A DNA stretch of 64,000 nucleotides. It comes from Variovorax atrisoli 110B (GTDB taxonomy: Bacteria; Pseudomonadota; Gammaproteobacteria; Burkholderiales; Burkholderiaceae_C). Below, piece after piece: positions 26,301 through 36,876 of this stretch. Under the pieces are notes generated by a model. That model did not search any database. It was not told the DNA's origin and saw nothing but the letters and a program-made list of their open reading frames with translations. The stretch spans positions 533,399-597,398 of the forward strand of contig NZ_KB907452.1 of NCBI RefSeq assembly GCF_000382045.1, given 5' to 3'. The position numbers were made by a program, and so were the translations under genes. Each line of letters begins with the position of its first letter. The first letter of the stretch is position 1.

Positions 26301-27030
26301 CAACGTCTACGTGAACCGCAACATCGTGGGCGCGGTGGTGGGCGTGCAGCCCTTCGGCGGCGAGGGCCTGTCGGGCACGGGACCGAAGGCGGGCGGGCCG
26401 CTGTACATGCTGCGCATGCTGGCGACGCGGCCCGACGACGCGATGGCGCGCGCCGTAGCTGGCGCTCCGCCGGCAGCGCAACCCGCGCTGTCTGCACTGG
26501 CCCGCTGGGCCGATGCCACCGGCCGCACCGAGTTGTCGACGCTGTGCGCTCGCTTTGTGGCCCAGTCACGCTCGGGCAGCTCGCGCACGCTGGCGGGGCC
26601 GACCGGCGAGCGCAACGTCTACAAGCTGGAGCCGCGCGAGGCCGTGCTGTGCCTGGCCGGTGCCGAGGCCGACCGGCTGACGCAGCTGGCCGCCGTGCTC
26701 GCGGCGGGCAGCAGCGCGATCTGGCCCGCCGATGCCGCAGCGCAGAGCCTGCGCGCATCGCTGCCGGCCGAGGTGCAGCAATGCGTGGCGATCGCAAACG
26801 ACTGGAGTTCGGACACGGTGGCGTTCGACGCGGCGCTGCATCACGGCGATGCGCAGGGGCTGTCGGAAGTGCTGCGGCGCATCGCCGCTCGGCCGGGCCC
26901 GATCGTCGGCGTGCGCGGCTTCGCGCCGGGCGAGGCACGCATCCCGCTCGAAAGCCTGGTGGTGGAGCGCGCCGTCAGCACCAACACCGCGGCGGCGGGC
27001 GGCAACGCGAGCCTGATGACGATCGGCTGA
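23311..27030 (+). CDS. putA: Bifunctional proline dehydrogenase/L-glutamate gamma-semialdehyde dehydrogenase
   Basis: A 1239-residue PutA that oxidises proline to glutamate in two steps with FAD and NAD+. The PRODH barrel occupies about residues 100-480 (GPGISIKLSALHPRYSRAQ, DAEEADRLELSFDLLE, GYPVYTRKAYTDVSYL, FQCLHGMGEPLYEQV). The aldehyde dehydrogenase half is about residues 560-1030, with ISPWNFPLAIFTGQ, ETGGQNAMIVDSSA (general base) and SAGQRCSALRVLC (nucleophile). The C-terminal vestigial ALDH-like domain ends in AVSTNTAAAGGNASLMTIG. The N-terminus begins directly with the alpha-helical arm: the ribbon-helix-helix repressor domain of E. coli PutA (1320 residues) is absent, so this enzyme cannot regulate its own gene that way. 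Confidence 0.95.
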   Translation: MNPDPLPSSFDTFADGLPSEPPPLRARITAACRTPEPQALPPLLTQARLPDGQAGEAQELAHRIARQLRERKSASGRAGLVQGLLQEYALSSQEGVALMCLAEALLRIPDAGTRDALIRDKIAHGQWQSHAGRSPSVFVNAATWGLLLTGKLVATHSESSLSTVLTRLIGKGGEPLIRKGVDMAMRMMGEQFVTGETIAQALANARELEAQGFRYSYDMLGEAALTMEDAKRYRVAYEQAIHAIGKASARRGVYEGPGISIKLSALHPRYSRAQHSRVMAELYPVLRELALLARQYDIGLNIDAEEADRLELSFDLLERLCFEPELAGWNGIGFVVQAYQKRCPFVIDFVVDLARRSGHRLMVRLVKGAYWDSEIKRAQLDGLDGYPVYTRKAYTDVSYLACARKLLDAPEAVYPQFATHNAHTLAAIYTMADPSRYEPGQYEFQCLHGMGEPLYEQVVGPLARPCRIYAPVGTHETLLAYLVRRLLENGANTSFVNRIADPTISLDVLVEDPVATVERMAAQEGTAGLPHPAIPLPAALYGTQRANSRGLDLASDDSLRALGHALSESSGEQRHAEPMLAEAAPADGETAEVQNPADHRDIVGRVREATLAEVESAITQAHAFAPAWAATPPSERAALLERAADILEQGMPRLLGLLTREAGKTYANAIAEVREAVDFLRYYAAQARSDFSNDTHRALGPMACISPWNFPLAIFTGQVAAALAAGNPVLAKPAEQTPLVAAEAVRVLWEAGIPRAAVQLLPGRGETVGAALVADARVQGVMFTGSTEVARILQKTLSHRLGAHGAPVPLIAETGGQNAMIVDSSALVEQVVADVMASAFDSAGQRCSALRVLCVQEEAADRVVAMLKGAMAEAAIGNPARLSVDVGPVIDAEARDGIERHVEAMRSRGHAVFRQAREHGDDTRHGTFVMPTLIELDSIGELQREVFGPVLHLVRYRRRDLGALVGQINGTGYGLTLGVHTRIDETIAQVVENAKAGNVYVNRNIVGAVVGVQPFGGEGLSGTGPKAGGPLYMLRMLATRPDDAMARAVAGAPPAAQPALSALARWADATGRTELSTLCARFVAQSRSGSSRTLAGPTGERNVYKLEPREAVLCLAGAEADRLTQLAAVLAAGSSAIWPADAAAQSLRASLPAEVQQCVAIANDWSSDTVAFDAALHHGDAQGLSEVLRRIAARPGPIVGVRGFAPGEARIPLESLVVERAVSTNTAAAGGNASLMTIG

Positions 27031-27048
27031 GCGCGCCCGCCCTGCCTG

Positions 27049-27441
27049 CTATTTGTCGAACGCGGGATCGACGGGCACGCGGTAGCCGTTGACGAGCCGG
27101 TTGGTCTCGTTGGCCATGCCGACCACGGCCATGAGCTCGGCGAACATCGCGGGCGTCATGCCGGCCTTCTCGGCGCCGGCGTGGTGGCTCGCCGTGCAGT
27201 AGCCGCAGCCGTTGGTCACGCTCACGGCGAGGTAGACCATCTCCTTCACCACGGGGTCGAGCGCGCCGGGCGCCATCACCTCCTTCAGGCTGCTCCAGGT
27301 GCGCCTGAGGGTGGCGGGATCGTTGGCGAGGTACTTCCAGAAATTGTTGACGTCGGGTACGTTGCGCGTGGTCTTGATGTCGTCGAAGACCGCGCGCACT
27401 TCCGGCGAAGCTGCCGCGTACTCGATGGGCTGGGGTTTCAT
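27049..27441 (-). CDS. AhpD-like/carboxymuconolactone decarboxylase family protein
   Basis: A 130-residue alpha-helical protein with the CxxC motif in NGCGYCTASHHAGA, followed by the family's conserved histidine. AhpD-type proteins use this cysteine pair as a disulfide reductase or alkylhydroperoxidase. The gene lies 101 bases downstream of katG on the same strand, which fits a joint role in peroxide defence, though a strong hairpin sits between them. The start at 27441 has AGGAG a few bases upstream. A second AhpD-like protein is encoded at 32035. Confidence 0.88.
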   Translation of the reverse strand: MKPQPIEYAAASPEVRAVFDDIKTTRNVPDVNNFWKYLANDPATLRRTWSSLKEVMAPGALDPVVKEMVYLAVSVTNGCGYCTASHHAGAEKAGMTPAMFAELMAVVGMANETNRLVNGYRVPVDPAFDK

Positions 27442-27461
27442 GCGAGGCTCCTGCTGGTGTT

Positions 27462-27488
27462 GAAGGCTGGCCGACGGTACCAGCCTTC
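27462..27488. terminator. Perfect 9-bp hairpin between katG and the AhpD-like gene
   Basis: GAAGGCTGG (27462-27470) and CCAGCCTTC (27480-27488) pair perfectly around a 9-base loop. It sits after the katG stop and before the next start. It has no clear T-run, so it may attenuate readthrough, stabilise the katG mRNA end, or be an operator of the downstream gene. Confidence 0.45.
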
Positions 27489-27542
27489 GCAGCACAGCTC
27501 GCGCACGGCGACCGGCCGCAGCCGGCCGCCGTGCCCAGCCGA

Positions 27543-29783
<2,241 letters not shown>

Positions 29784-29836
29784 TCAGTCTAGGTATGCCG
29801 GGCTCATCCATCAACCAAATTGGGTTCATTGGGTGA

Positions 29837-29851
29837 ATAGCGAAGGGCTAT
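29837..29851. promoter_or_regulatory. OxyR-like half site ATAG-N7-CTAT upstream of katG
   Basis: ATAG (29837-29840), seven bases, CTAT (29848-29851) matches the known OxyR tetranucleotide pattern exactly for one pair; the neighbouring pairs at the same 7-base spacing are only partial. It lies 96-110 bases upstream of the katG start. OxyR is the classic activator of katG in proteobacteria. No oxyR gene is in this window. Confidence 0.45.
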
Positions 29852-29879
29852 GCCCCACTACCCTCCCCCCGATGAAGGT

Positions 29880-30116
29880 CTACCCGTCCGTCTTCGCCCG
29901 GGAGCCGGGCACGGCGGCCAACCCCTGGCGGACTGCGGTGGTCGTGTGCCCGCCAAAGCCCCAGTTGTCGGTGTCGACCTCCTCGATGACGATGTGCGTC
30001 CACTCGGGCGGCTTGTGCAGCACGCGTTCGAGCGTGTCGGTGACCTCGCGGATGACCTGCGCCTTCTGCTCGGCGGTGTTGCCCTCTCGGGTGATGCGGA
30101 TGCTGACGAATGGCAT
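29880..30116 (-). CDS. 4-oxalocrotonate tautomerase family protein
   Basis: A 78-residue protein starting Met-Pro, so after methionine removal the N-terminal proline is the catalytic base of this superfamily. The sequence PFVSIRITREGNTAEQKAQV and the C-terminal arginine-containing region fit the small tautomerase fold, which acts as a hexamer or dimer on keto/enol pairs. The substrate is unknown. The SDR gene at 30165 is 48 bases upstream on the same strand, so the two are probably cotranscribed from the promoter shared with the LysR gene at 31051. Confidence 0.88.
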   Translation of the reverse strand: MPFVSIRITREGNTAEQKAQVIREVTDTLERVLHKPPEWTHIVIEEVDTDNWGFGGHTTTAVRQGLAAVPGSRAKTDG

Positions 30117-30164
30117 GGCCTGATCTCCTTGTCTGTATTTCCTTGTCTCTTCGCCGCTCGGCGC

Positions 30165-30899
30165 TCAGCGCCCGGCGCTGAAGCCGCCGTCCACCGGCAG
30201 CACGGCGCCGGTCACGAAGCCGGCGCGCGCGAGGTAGAGCACGGCCTCGTCGATGTCGCGCGTGGTACCGATGCGGCCCAGCGGATGCAGCCCCGCGAGC
30301 GCCGCGTGGTTCTCGGCGCTGTGCATGGGCGTGTCGACCACGCCGGGCGCCACCGCATTGACCGTCACGCCGTACGGCGCGAGCTCGAGCGCCAGCGCGC
30401 GCGTGGCCTCGTTGACGCCGCCCTTGAGCGCCACCGCCAGCAGCGCCGGCACGCCGCTGTGGGGCTGCATCGCGATCGCGGCGGTGATGTTGATGATCCT
30501 GCCGGCGCGCCGCTCGCTCATGTGCTTCGCCGCTTCCTGCGACGCGTAGAGCACGCCCTTCAGGTTGGTCGCGATGTTCTCTTCGATCTCCTGCGGCGTG
30601 AACTGCACGAAAGGCTTGGCGGTGAAGATGCCGGCGTTGTTCACCAGCACGTCGACATGGCCGTAGCGCGCGATGGCCTGCGCGAACAGCTCGCGCGCAG
30701 ATTCGGACCGGCCGACGTCGCCCGCCACGCCGAGGAAGCGCACGCCCGCGTTCAGCTTTTCGGCCGCGGCCTGCAGGCGCTGTTCGGTGCGGCCGGTGCC
30801 TACGACGTTGTAGCCCTCGCGCAGGAAGGCCTCTGCCAGGCCCAGGCCGATGCCGCTGGTGGCTCCGGTGATGACGACGGTGTTTTCAGACTTGCTCAT
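30165..30899 (-). CDS. SDR-family protein lacking the catalytic tyrosine
   Basis: A 244-residue classical-SDR fold protein. The cofactor motif TGATSGIGLGL and the NNAG motif (VLVNNAGIF) are intact, so NAD(P) binding is likely. The catalytic centre is not: where Ser and Tyr-x-x-x-Lys are expected the protein reads NITAAIAMQPHSGVPALLAV followed by ALK, so the lysine remains but the tyrosine is alanine and the serine is threonine or alanine. I checked these codons directly in the DNA, and the frame is intact to a normal C-terminus. A subgroup of SDRs with this change is known. It may have another mechanism or a non-catalytic role. It is divergent from the LysR gene at 31051. Confidence 0.85.
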   Translation of the reverse strand: MSKSENTVVITGATSGIGLGLAEAFLREGYNVVGTGRTEQRLQAAAEKLNAGVRFLGVAGDVGRSESARELFAQAIARYGHVDVLVNNAGIFTAKPFVQFTPQEIEENIATNLKGVLYASQEAAKHMSERRAGRIINITAAIAMQPHSGVPALLAVALKGGVNEATRALALELAPYGVTVNAVAPGVVDTPMHSAENHAALAGLHPLGRIGTTRDIDEAVLYLARAGFVTGAVLPVDGGFSAGR

Positions 30900-30983
30900 G
30901 GTGGTCCTCGATCAGGTTCGGTTTCAGGAAAAGTTCGAATGGCCGGTGCGGAATCCGCGTTTCGCCACCGGTTGGACAGAACT

Positions 30984-31049
30984 TTATTGATGACCTGAAA
31001 AGCAATAAACACACGCAACTACACTTGTCTTGATACGCCATGTAATCAA
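30984..31049. promoter_or_regulatory. Two inverted repeats between the SDR and LysR genes
   Basis: TTATTG (30984-30989) and CAATAA (31003-31008) form a dyad with a 13-base gap. TTGAT (31030-31034) and ATCAA (31045-31049) form a second dyad with a 10-base gap ending just before the LysR start. The region is AT-rich. Both resemble LysR-type T-N11-A sites and probably control the divergent promoters. Confidence 0.5.
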
Positions 31050-31050
31050 T

Positions 31051-31989
31051 ATGCAGCGCCAATTCGACGACGTTCTCCTGGGCAGCATCGAGCTGTTCTG
31101 CCTGGCGGCGGAAGCCGGCAGCTTCACGGCCGCGGCCAACGCGGCGGGCGTCACGCCCGCCGCAGTGAGCCGCTCCATCGCGCGACTGGAAAAGCGCCTG
31201 GGCGTGCGCCTGTTCGTGCGATCCACGCGCAGCATCCGCCTCACCGAAGGCGGCCGGGAATACTTCGAGCAGTGCCGCACCGCCCTGCACCAGCTGGCGG
31301 AGGCCGAGCACAAGCTCACCGGCGAGCACGTGCAGCCTTCGGGCACGCTGCGCATCAGCGCACCCACCACCTACGGCCATCACCGGCTGCTACCGCTGCT
31401 GCCAGAGTTCCGCGCGCGCTACCCGCTGATCAAGGTCGAGGCGCACATCAGCAACCGCAACATCGACCTGCACGAGGAAAACTTCGACATCGCGATCCGC
31501 TTTCGCGCCCAGCCGGATTCGACGATGGTGGCGCGCCACCTCGAAGACGCGAAGCTCGTGGTGGTCGCCAGCCCCGGCTACCTTCTGCGCGCGGGACAGC
31601 CGCAAACGCTGGACGATCTTGTGCACCACGAGTGCATCCAGTTCGACCTGCCCAGCAGCGGCCGGCAAATTCCCTGGCTGTTCATGGACGAAGGCCGCGA
31701 GAAGGAGATGCTCTCCGGCGGCAACTACAGCTGCGCCGAAGACGTGCTCGCGGGCGTGACGCTGGCCCGCGCCGGCGCCGGGCTGTTCCAGACCTACGGC
31801 TTCGTCGTCGAGAAAGACCTGGCACGCGGCGACCTGGTCGAGGTTCTGCAGCCCTATGCAGGGCGCTCACGTCCGGTGAGCCTGATCTATCCGCATGCAC
31901 GGCTGCTGCCTTCGCGCGTGCGGGCGTTCGTGGAATTCTTGGTGGAGCGCGGCTCGGCGCCGCCGCCGCAGACGGAAGCCGTATCTTGA
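31051..31989 (+). CDS. LysR-family transcriptional regulator
   Basis: A 312-residue regulator with the N-terminal helix-turn-helix (IELFCLAAEAGSFTAAANAA, TPAAVSRSIARLEKRLG) and a LysR effector domain ending in a PSRVRAFVEFLVERG helix typical of the CrgA/DmlR-like subgroup. It is divergent from the SDR-tautomerase pair, and the 151-base gap contains two dyads, so it most likely regulates those genes and itself. The start is ATG 31051, which directly follows the second dyad; the upstream in-frame TTG would put the operator inside the gene. The inducer is unknown, possibly an electrophilic or keto compound given its targets. Confidence 0.88.
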   Translation: MQRQFDDVLLGSIELFCLAAEAGSFTAAANAAGVTPAAVSRSIARLEKRLGVRLFVRSTRSIRLTEGGREYFEQCRTALHQLAEAEHKLTGEHVQPSGTLRISAPTTYGHHRLLPLLPEFRARYPLIKVEAHISNRNIDLHEENFDIAIRFRAQPDSTMVARHLEDAKLVVVASPGYLLRAGQPQTLDDLVHHECIQFDLPSSGRQIPWLFMDEGREKEMLSGGNYSCAEDVLAGVTLARAGAGLFQTYGFVVEKDLARGDLVEVLQPYAGRSRPVSLIYPHARLLPSRVRAFVEFLVERGSAPPPQTEAVS

Positions 31990-32034
31990 AAACTATCTCC
32001 GAGACAGCCGCAGCAGCGGGAAGGGCTCGCCGTC

Positions 32035-32490
32035 TCAGGCGTCGGCGATGGCGCGCGGCTTCAGGCGAAAGCTCACGCCCATCCTGTTCATGGCATTCAT
32101 GGCGGCGATGGTCAGCGTGAGATCGACCAGGTCCTTCTCCGAGAAAGCCGCCGCCGCTGCCGCGTAGGCCTCCTCGGAGGCATGCGTTTCGCTGACCCGG
32201 GTCACTTCCTCGGCCCAGGCGAGCGCAGCGCGCTCCTGATCCGAGAACAGGCGGGGCACCTCATGCCACACCGGCACTAGCACGACCGTATCGACGGACA
32301 TGCCCTGCTTGATGAGATCGCGCGTGTGGATGTCGATGCAGTAGGCACAACCGTTGATCTGGGAGACTCGCAGGAACACCAGGTGGATCAGCCTGGGCGG
32401 CAGCGCGGTGCCTGTCGTGACGAAGTGATGCAGACCGCCAACGGCCTTGGCACCCTCGGGAGAAACAGCAAACCAGTTGGCGCGTTTCAT
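32035..32490 (-). CDS. AhpD-like/carboxymuconolactone decarboxylase family protein
   Basis: A 151-residue helical protein with the redox pair in NGCAYCIDIHTRD, followed by the characteristic histidine. It belongs to the larger AhpD/peroxidase-related subgroup. The first part (PPRLIHLVFLRVSQINGCAY) is the normal lead-in to the motif. It is convergent with the LysR gene, 45 bases apart, and is a lone gene; no promoter motif could be named. It may detoxify peroxides or aid in aromatic metabolism, which is not decidable. Confidence 0.87.
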   Translation of the reverse strand: MKRANWFAVSPEGAKAVGGLHHFVTTGTALPPRLIHLVFLRVSQINGCAYCIDIHTRDLIKQGMSVDTVVLVPVWHEVPRLFSDQERAALAWAEEVTRVSETHASEEAYAAAAAAFSEKDLVDLTLTIAAMNAMNRMGVSFRLKPRAIADA

Positions 32491-32724
32491 GTTTTCACCG
32501 TCCTTTCAGAGAAGCTGAGGAGCCGGCACCATGCCGGTCCATCAACTGCCAGACGGTCGAGCGCAGGCCGTTGTGACAAGTCCAGCAAAACTCGCCTGAA
32601 CGCCGGGACATCCGCGCGTCGAGGCGTGGGGGGACGACCCGCCCAACGGGACTGCGCATTGATCAGAGGCATCCGCGCCGTCCAGGCGCTCGCTCGATCG
32701 ATGATGCGCTGCCGCTCGCTCAGC
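32491..32724. other. Intergenic stretch, nothing recognised
   Basis: The 234 bases between the AhpD-like gene and glmS hold no supported gene. No RNA gene, terminator with a T-run or inverted repeat stands out. The 32035 gene's promoter should be on its right side here. Confidence 0.3.
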
Positions 32725-34605
<1,881 letters not shown>

Positions 34606-34668
34606 GGTGAGCTGCCTTTGAATGGAGAAGAGGCTCGATGGTAGGAAGGCACGAAAGAAATATGCATT

Positions 34669-34687
34669 CGAAATTGATTCAATTTCG
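34669..34687. promoter_or_regulatory. Perfect 9-1-9 palindrome in the glmS/Lrp promoter region
   Basis: CGAAATTGA-T-TCAATTTCG is a perfect inverted repeat of 19 bases (34669-34687). It lies 64 bases upstream of glmS and 57 bases upstream of the Lrp gene, in an AT-rich intergenic stretch within a GC-rich genome. It has the size of an Lrp/AsnC-family dimer site and is probably the regulator's operator. Confidence 0.6.
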
Positions 34688-34723
34688 GACTTTTATTTCT
34701 TCTTTTCTGTCGATTGGAGTTTT

Positions 34724-34750
34724 ATTCCATAATTTCATTCGATATGGAAT
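34724..34750. promoter_or_regulatory. Inverted repeat overlapping the Lrp-gene start codon
   Basis: ATTCCATA (34724-34731) and TATGGAAT (34743-34750) are perfect 8-base arms around an 11-base gap. The right arm contains the ATG start (34744). Binding here could block transcription, or the mRNA hairpin could hide the start. No Shine-Dalgarno is visible before this ATG. Confidence 0.5.
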
Positions 34751-35226
34751 CAATCTCGCTGGATTCAACCGACCTGCGCCTGCTCGACGCTCTGCAGCGC
34801 GACGCCTCCCAGACCAACCAGCGTCTGGCCGCCGACGTGGGCATCTCCCCGCCCACCTGCCTGCGCCGCGTGCAGCGGCTGCGCGACATCGGCCTGATCG
34901 AGCGCCAGGTCGCGCTCCTGTCGCCCGACCGGCTTGCCGCGGTGCTGGGCCACGGCCTGCAGGCGGTGATCGAGATCTCGCTCGACCGGCAGGACGCCGC
35001 CTCGCTCGATGCCTTCGAGGCGCGCGTGATCGCCGACGACGCGGTGCAGCAGTGCTGGCGCGTGTCGCCCGGCCCCGACTTCGTGCTGGTCGTGGCGGCG
35101 CGCGACATGCCGGACTACGCCGCGCTCACGCAGCGCCTGTTCACGGCCGATGCGAACGTGCGCAACGTCAAGGCCTTCTTCAGCCTGAAACGCGCGAAGT
35201 TCGAGCCCCGGATGCCGCTGGGGTGA
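34744..35226 (+). CDS. Lrp/AsnC-family transcriptional regulator
   Basis: A 160-residue protein with an N-terminal AsnC-type helix-turn-helix (LDSTDLRLLDALQRDASQTN, SPPTCLRRVQRLRDIGLIER) and a C-terminal RAM ligand-binding domain (VIEISLDRQDAASLDAFEAR, PDFVLVVAARDMPDYAALT, VRNVKAFFSLKRAKFEP). Members bind amino acids and wrap DNA as octamers. It is divergent from glmS and convergent with glmU, so it may coordinate amino sugar synthesis with amino acid supply, though this is inferred from position only. The ATG 34744 start is preferred by family alignment; an in-frame TTG at 34714 adds ten residues. Two palindromes lie upstream. Confidence 0.9.
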   Translation: MESISLDSTDLRLLDALQRDASQTNQRLAADVGISPPTCLRRVQRLRDIGLIERQVALLSPDRLAAVLGHGLQAVIEISLDRQDAASLDAFEARVIADDAVQQCWRVSPGPDFVLVVAARDMPDYAALTQRLFTADANVRNVKAFFSLKRAKFEPRMPLG

Positions 35227-35245
35227 AAGTCCTCATGCCCTTCGC

Positions 35246-35338
35246 GAACACCGCGGAACCGGCTTTGCCGGGCCGCAGGCGTTGCCCCCGGTAGGGGGTT
35301 GGCGCAGCGACACGAAGTGCGCGAAGCCTGGGGGCGAG
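35246..35338. repeat. Dispersed GC-rich repeat, copy 1
   Basis: The element begins GAACACCGCGGAACC and ends GGGGGCGAG. It contains a small hairpin, CCCCC-GGTA-GGGGG (35285-35298), and the conserved segment GGCGCAGCGACACGAAG. It follows the Lrp stop codon by about 20 bases. Copies at 35348-35438 and 40716-40808 share most of its bases. Confidence 0.8.
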
Positions 35339-35347
35339 GCCAGTGCT

Positions 35348-35438
35348 ACCGCGGAACCGGCTTTACCGGGCCGCAGGTGTTGCCCCCCCGGAAGGGGGTT
35401 GGCGCAGCGACACGAAGCGCACGCAGCCTGGGGGCGAG
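35348..35438. repeat. Dispersed GC-rich repeat, copy 2
   Basis: A second direct copy of the element at 35246, with the same order of sub-segments and a CCCCCCC-GGAA-GGGGG style hairpin. Its last base lies one base before the glmU stop codon. The pair fills the space between two convergent genes. Confidence 0.8.
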
Positions 35439-35439
35439 C

Positions 35440-36876
35440 CTATTTCTTCTTTTGCGGGCGCTTCCAGTTCGGGAAGCTCACCGCCTTGCTGCGCGCCACG
35501 GTCAGCGCGCCCGGCTCGGTCGACTTGTTGATGGTCGAGCCGCCGCCGATGGTGCCGCCCGCGCCGATGGTGACGGGCGCCACCAGTACGCAGTTGCTGC
35601 CCACGTGCACGTCGTCGCCGATCACGGTGCGGTGCTTGTTGGCACCGTCGTAGTTGGCGGTGATGCTGCCCGCGCCGTAGTTCACGCGCTCGCCCACGGT
35701 GGCGTCGCCCAGGTAGGCCAGGTGGTTGGCCTTGGCGCCGGCAGCCAGGGTGGAGTTCTTCACTTCCACGAAGTTGCCGATGTGCACCTCCGCGCCCAAT
35801 TGCGCGCCGGGGCGCAGGCGCGCGAAGGGGCCGATCAGCGAGCCCGCGCCGACGGTGACGCCGGCCTTCTCGCCCTCGATGTGGGTAAAGGGGTGGATCA
35901 CAGCGCCGGCCTCGATGCGCGCATTGGCGATCACGCAGTTGGCGCCGATGCGCACGCCCTCGCCCAGCGACACCGCGCCCTCGAACACGCAGTTGACGTC
36001 GATCTCCACGTCGCCCGCGCATTCGAGCGTGCCGCGCAGGTCGAAGCGCGACGGGTCCGCCAGGCGCACGCCCTGCTCCATCAGCGCGTTGGCCTGGCGC
36101 AGCTGCCATGCGCGCTCCAGCGCTGCAAGCTGGGCGGGGCTGTTGATGCCGGCCACCTGAAGCGCGTCGGTGATGACGTGCGCGACCACGGGCACGCCGT
36201 CGGCGGCAGCGAGCTTGACCACGTCGGTCAGGTAGTACTCGCCCTGGGCGTTGTCGTTGTCCAGGCGGCCGAGCCAGCCCTTGAGCAGGCGTGCCGGCAC
36301 GGCCATCACCCCGCTGTAGATCTCGCGCACCGCGCGCTGGGCCTCGGTGGCGTCCTTGTGCTCGACCACGGCCTGCACGTCGCCCCGCACCTCGCCGTTG
36401 TCGGCCGCGCGGATGACCCGGCCGTAGCCCGTGGGGTCGTCGAACTCGATGGTCAGCAGCGCCAGCTTGCCGCCGGCGCTGGCCGCGACGAGCGCGCGCA
36501 GGGTTTCCTCGCCGATGAGCGGCACGTCGCCCGAGAGCACGACCACCGTGCCGTCATCCGACAGCAGCGGCGCGGCCTGCTGCACCGCGTGGCCGGTGCC
36601 TAGCTGCGGCTCCTGGCGCGCGAAGCGCACGGCGGCATTGCCCACGCCGCCGGCCATGGCGGCCTCGACCTGGTCCGCGCCGTGGCCGGTGACCACCACC
36701 ACGTCGCGCGCCCCGATGCGCGCAGCCGTGCCCGCCACGTGCGCCAGCAGGGCCCGGCCGCCCAGCCGGTGCAGCACTTTCGGCAGCCGGCTCTTCATGC
36801 GGGTACCCTTGCCGGCGGCCATGATGACGACGTCGATCGGTCCTTGGTCGTTGTTCTGTTGCGGAGGCTGATTCAT
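35440..36876 (-). CDS. glmU: Bifunctional GlmU: GlcN-1-P acetyltransferase and UDP-GlcNAc pyrophosphorylase
   Basis: A 478-residue enzyme. Residues about 12-240 are the uridyltransferase with the nucleotide loop MAAGKGTRMKSRLPKVLH, VTGHGADQVEAAM and LSGDVPLIGEETLRAL. The C-terminal half is a left-handed beta-helix of hexapeptide repeats (GEGVRIGANCVIANARIEAG, GPFARLRPGAQLGAEVHIGN, NYDGANKHRTVIGDDVHVGS) that acetylates glucosamine 1-phosphate. It supplies UDP-GlcNAc, downstream of glmS, whose gene is two genes away. Its ATG (36876) overlaps by two bases the ATG of the divergent lipoprotein gene (CATG), so each gene's promoter must lie inside the other gene if both starts are right. Confidence 0.96.
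   Translation of the reverse strand: MNQPPQQNNDQGPIDVVIMAAGKGTRMKSRLPKVLHRLGGRALLAHVAGTAARIGARDVVVVTGHGADQVEAAMAGGVGNAAVRFARQEPQLGTGHAVQQAAPLLSDDGTVVVLSGDVPLIGEETLRALVAASAGGKLALLTIEFDDPTGYGRVIRAADNGEVRGDVQAVVEHKDATEAQRAVREIYSGVMAVPARLLKGWLGRLDNDNAQGEYYLTDVVKLAAADGVPVVAHVITDALQVAGINSPAQLAALERAWQLRQANALMEQGVRLADPSRFDLRGTLECAGDVEIDVNCVFEGAVSLGEGVRIGANCVIANARIEAGAVIHPFTHIEGEKAGVTVGAGSLIGPFARLRPGAQLGAEVHIGNFVEVKNSTLAAGAKANHLAYLGDATVGERVNYGAGSITANYDGANKHRTVIGDDVHVGSNCVLVAPVTIGAGGTIGGGSTINKSTEPGALTVARSKAVSFPNWKRPQKKK

Noticed and set aside
23218..26481. A 1087-codon minus-strand frame opposite putA
   Set aside because: Antisense shadow with histidine/arginine-rich low-complexity translation; the plus strand encodes a complete PutA.
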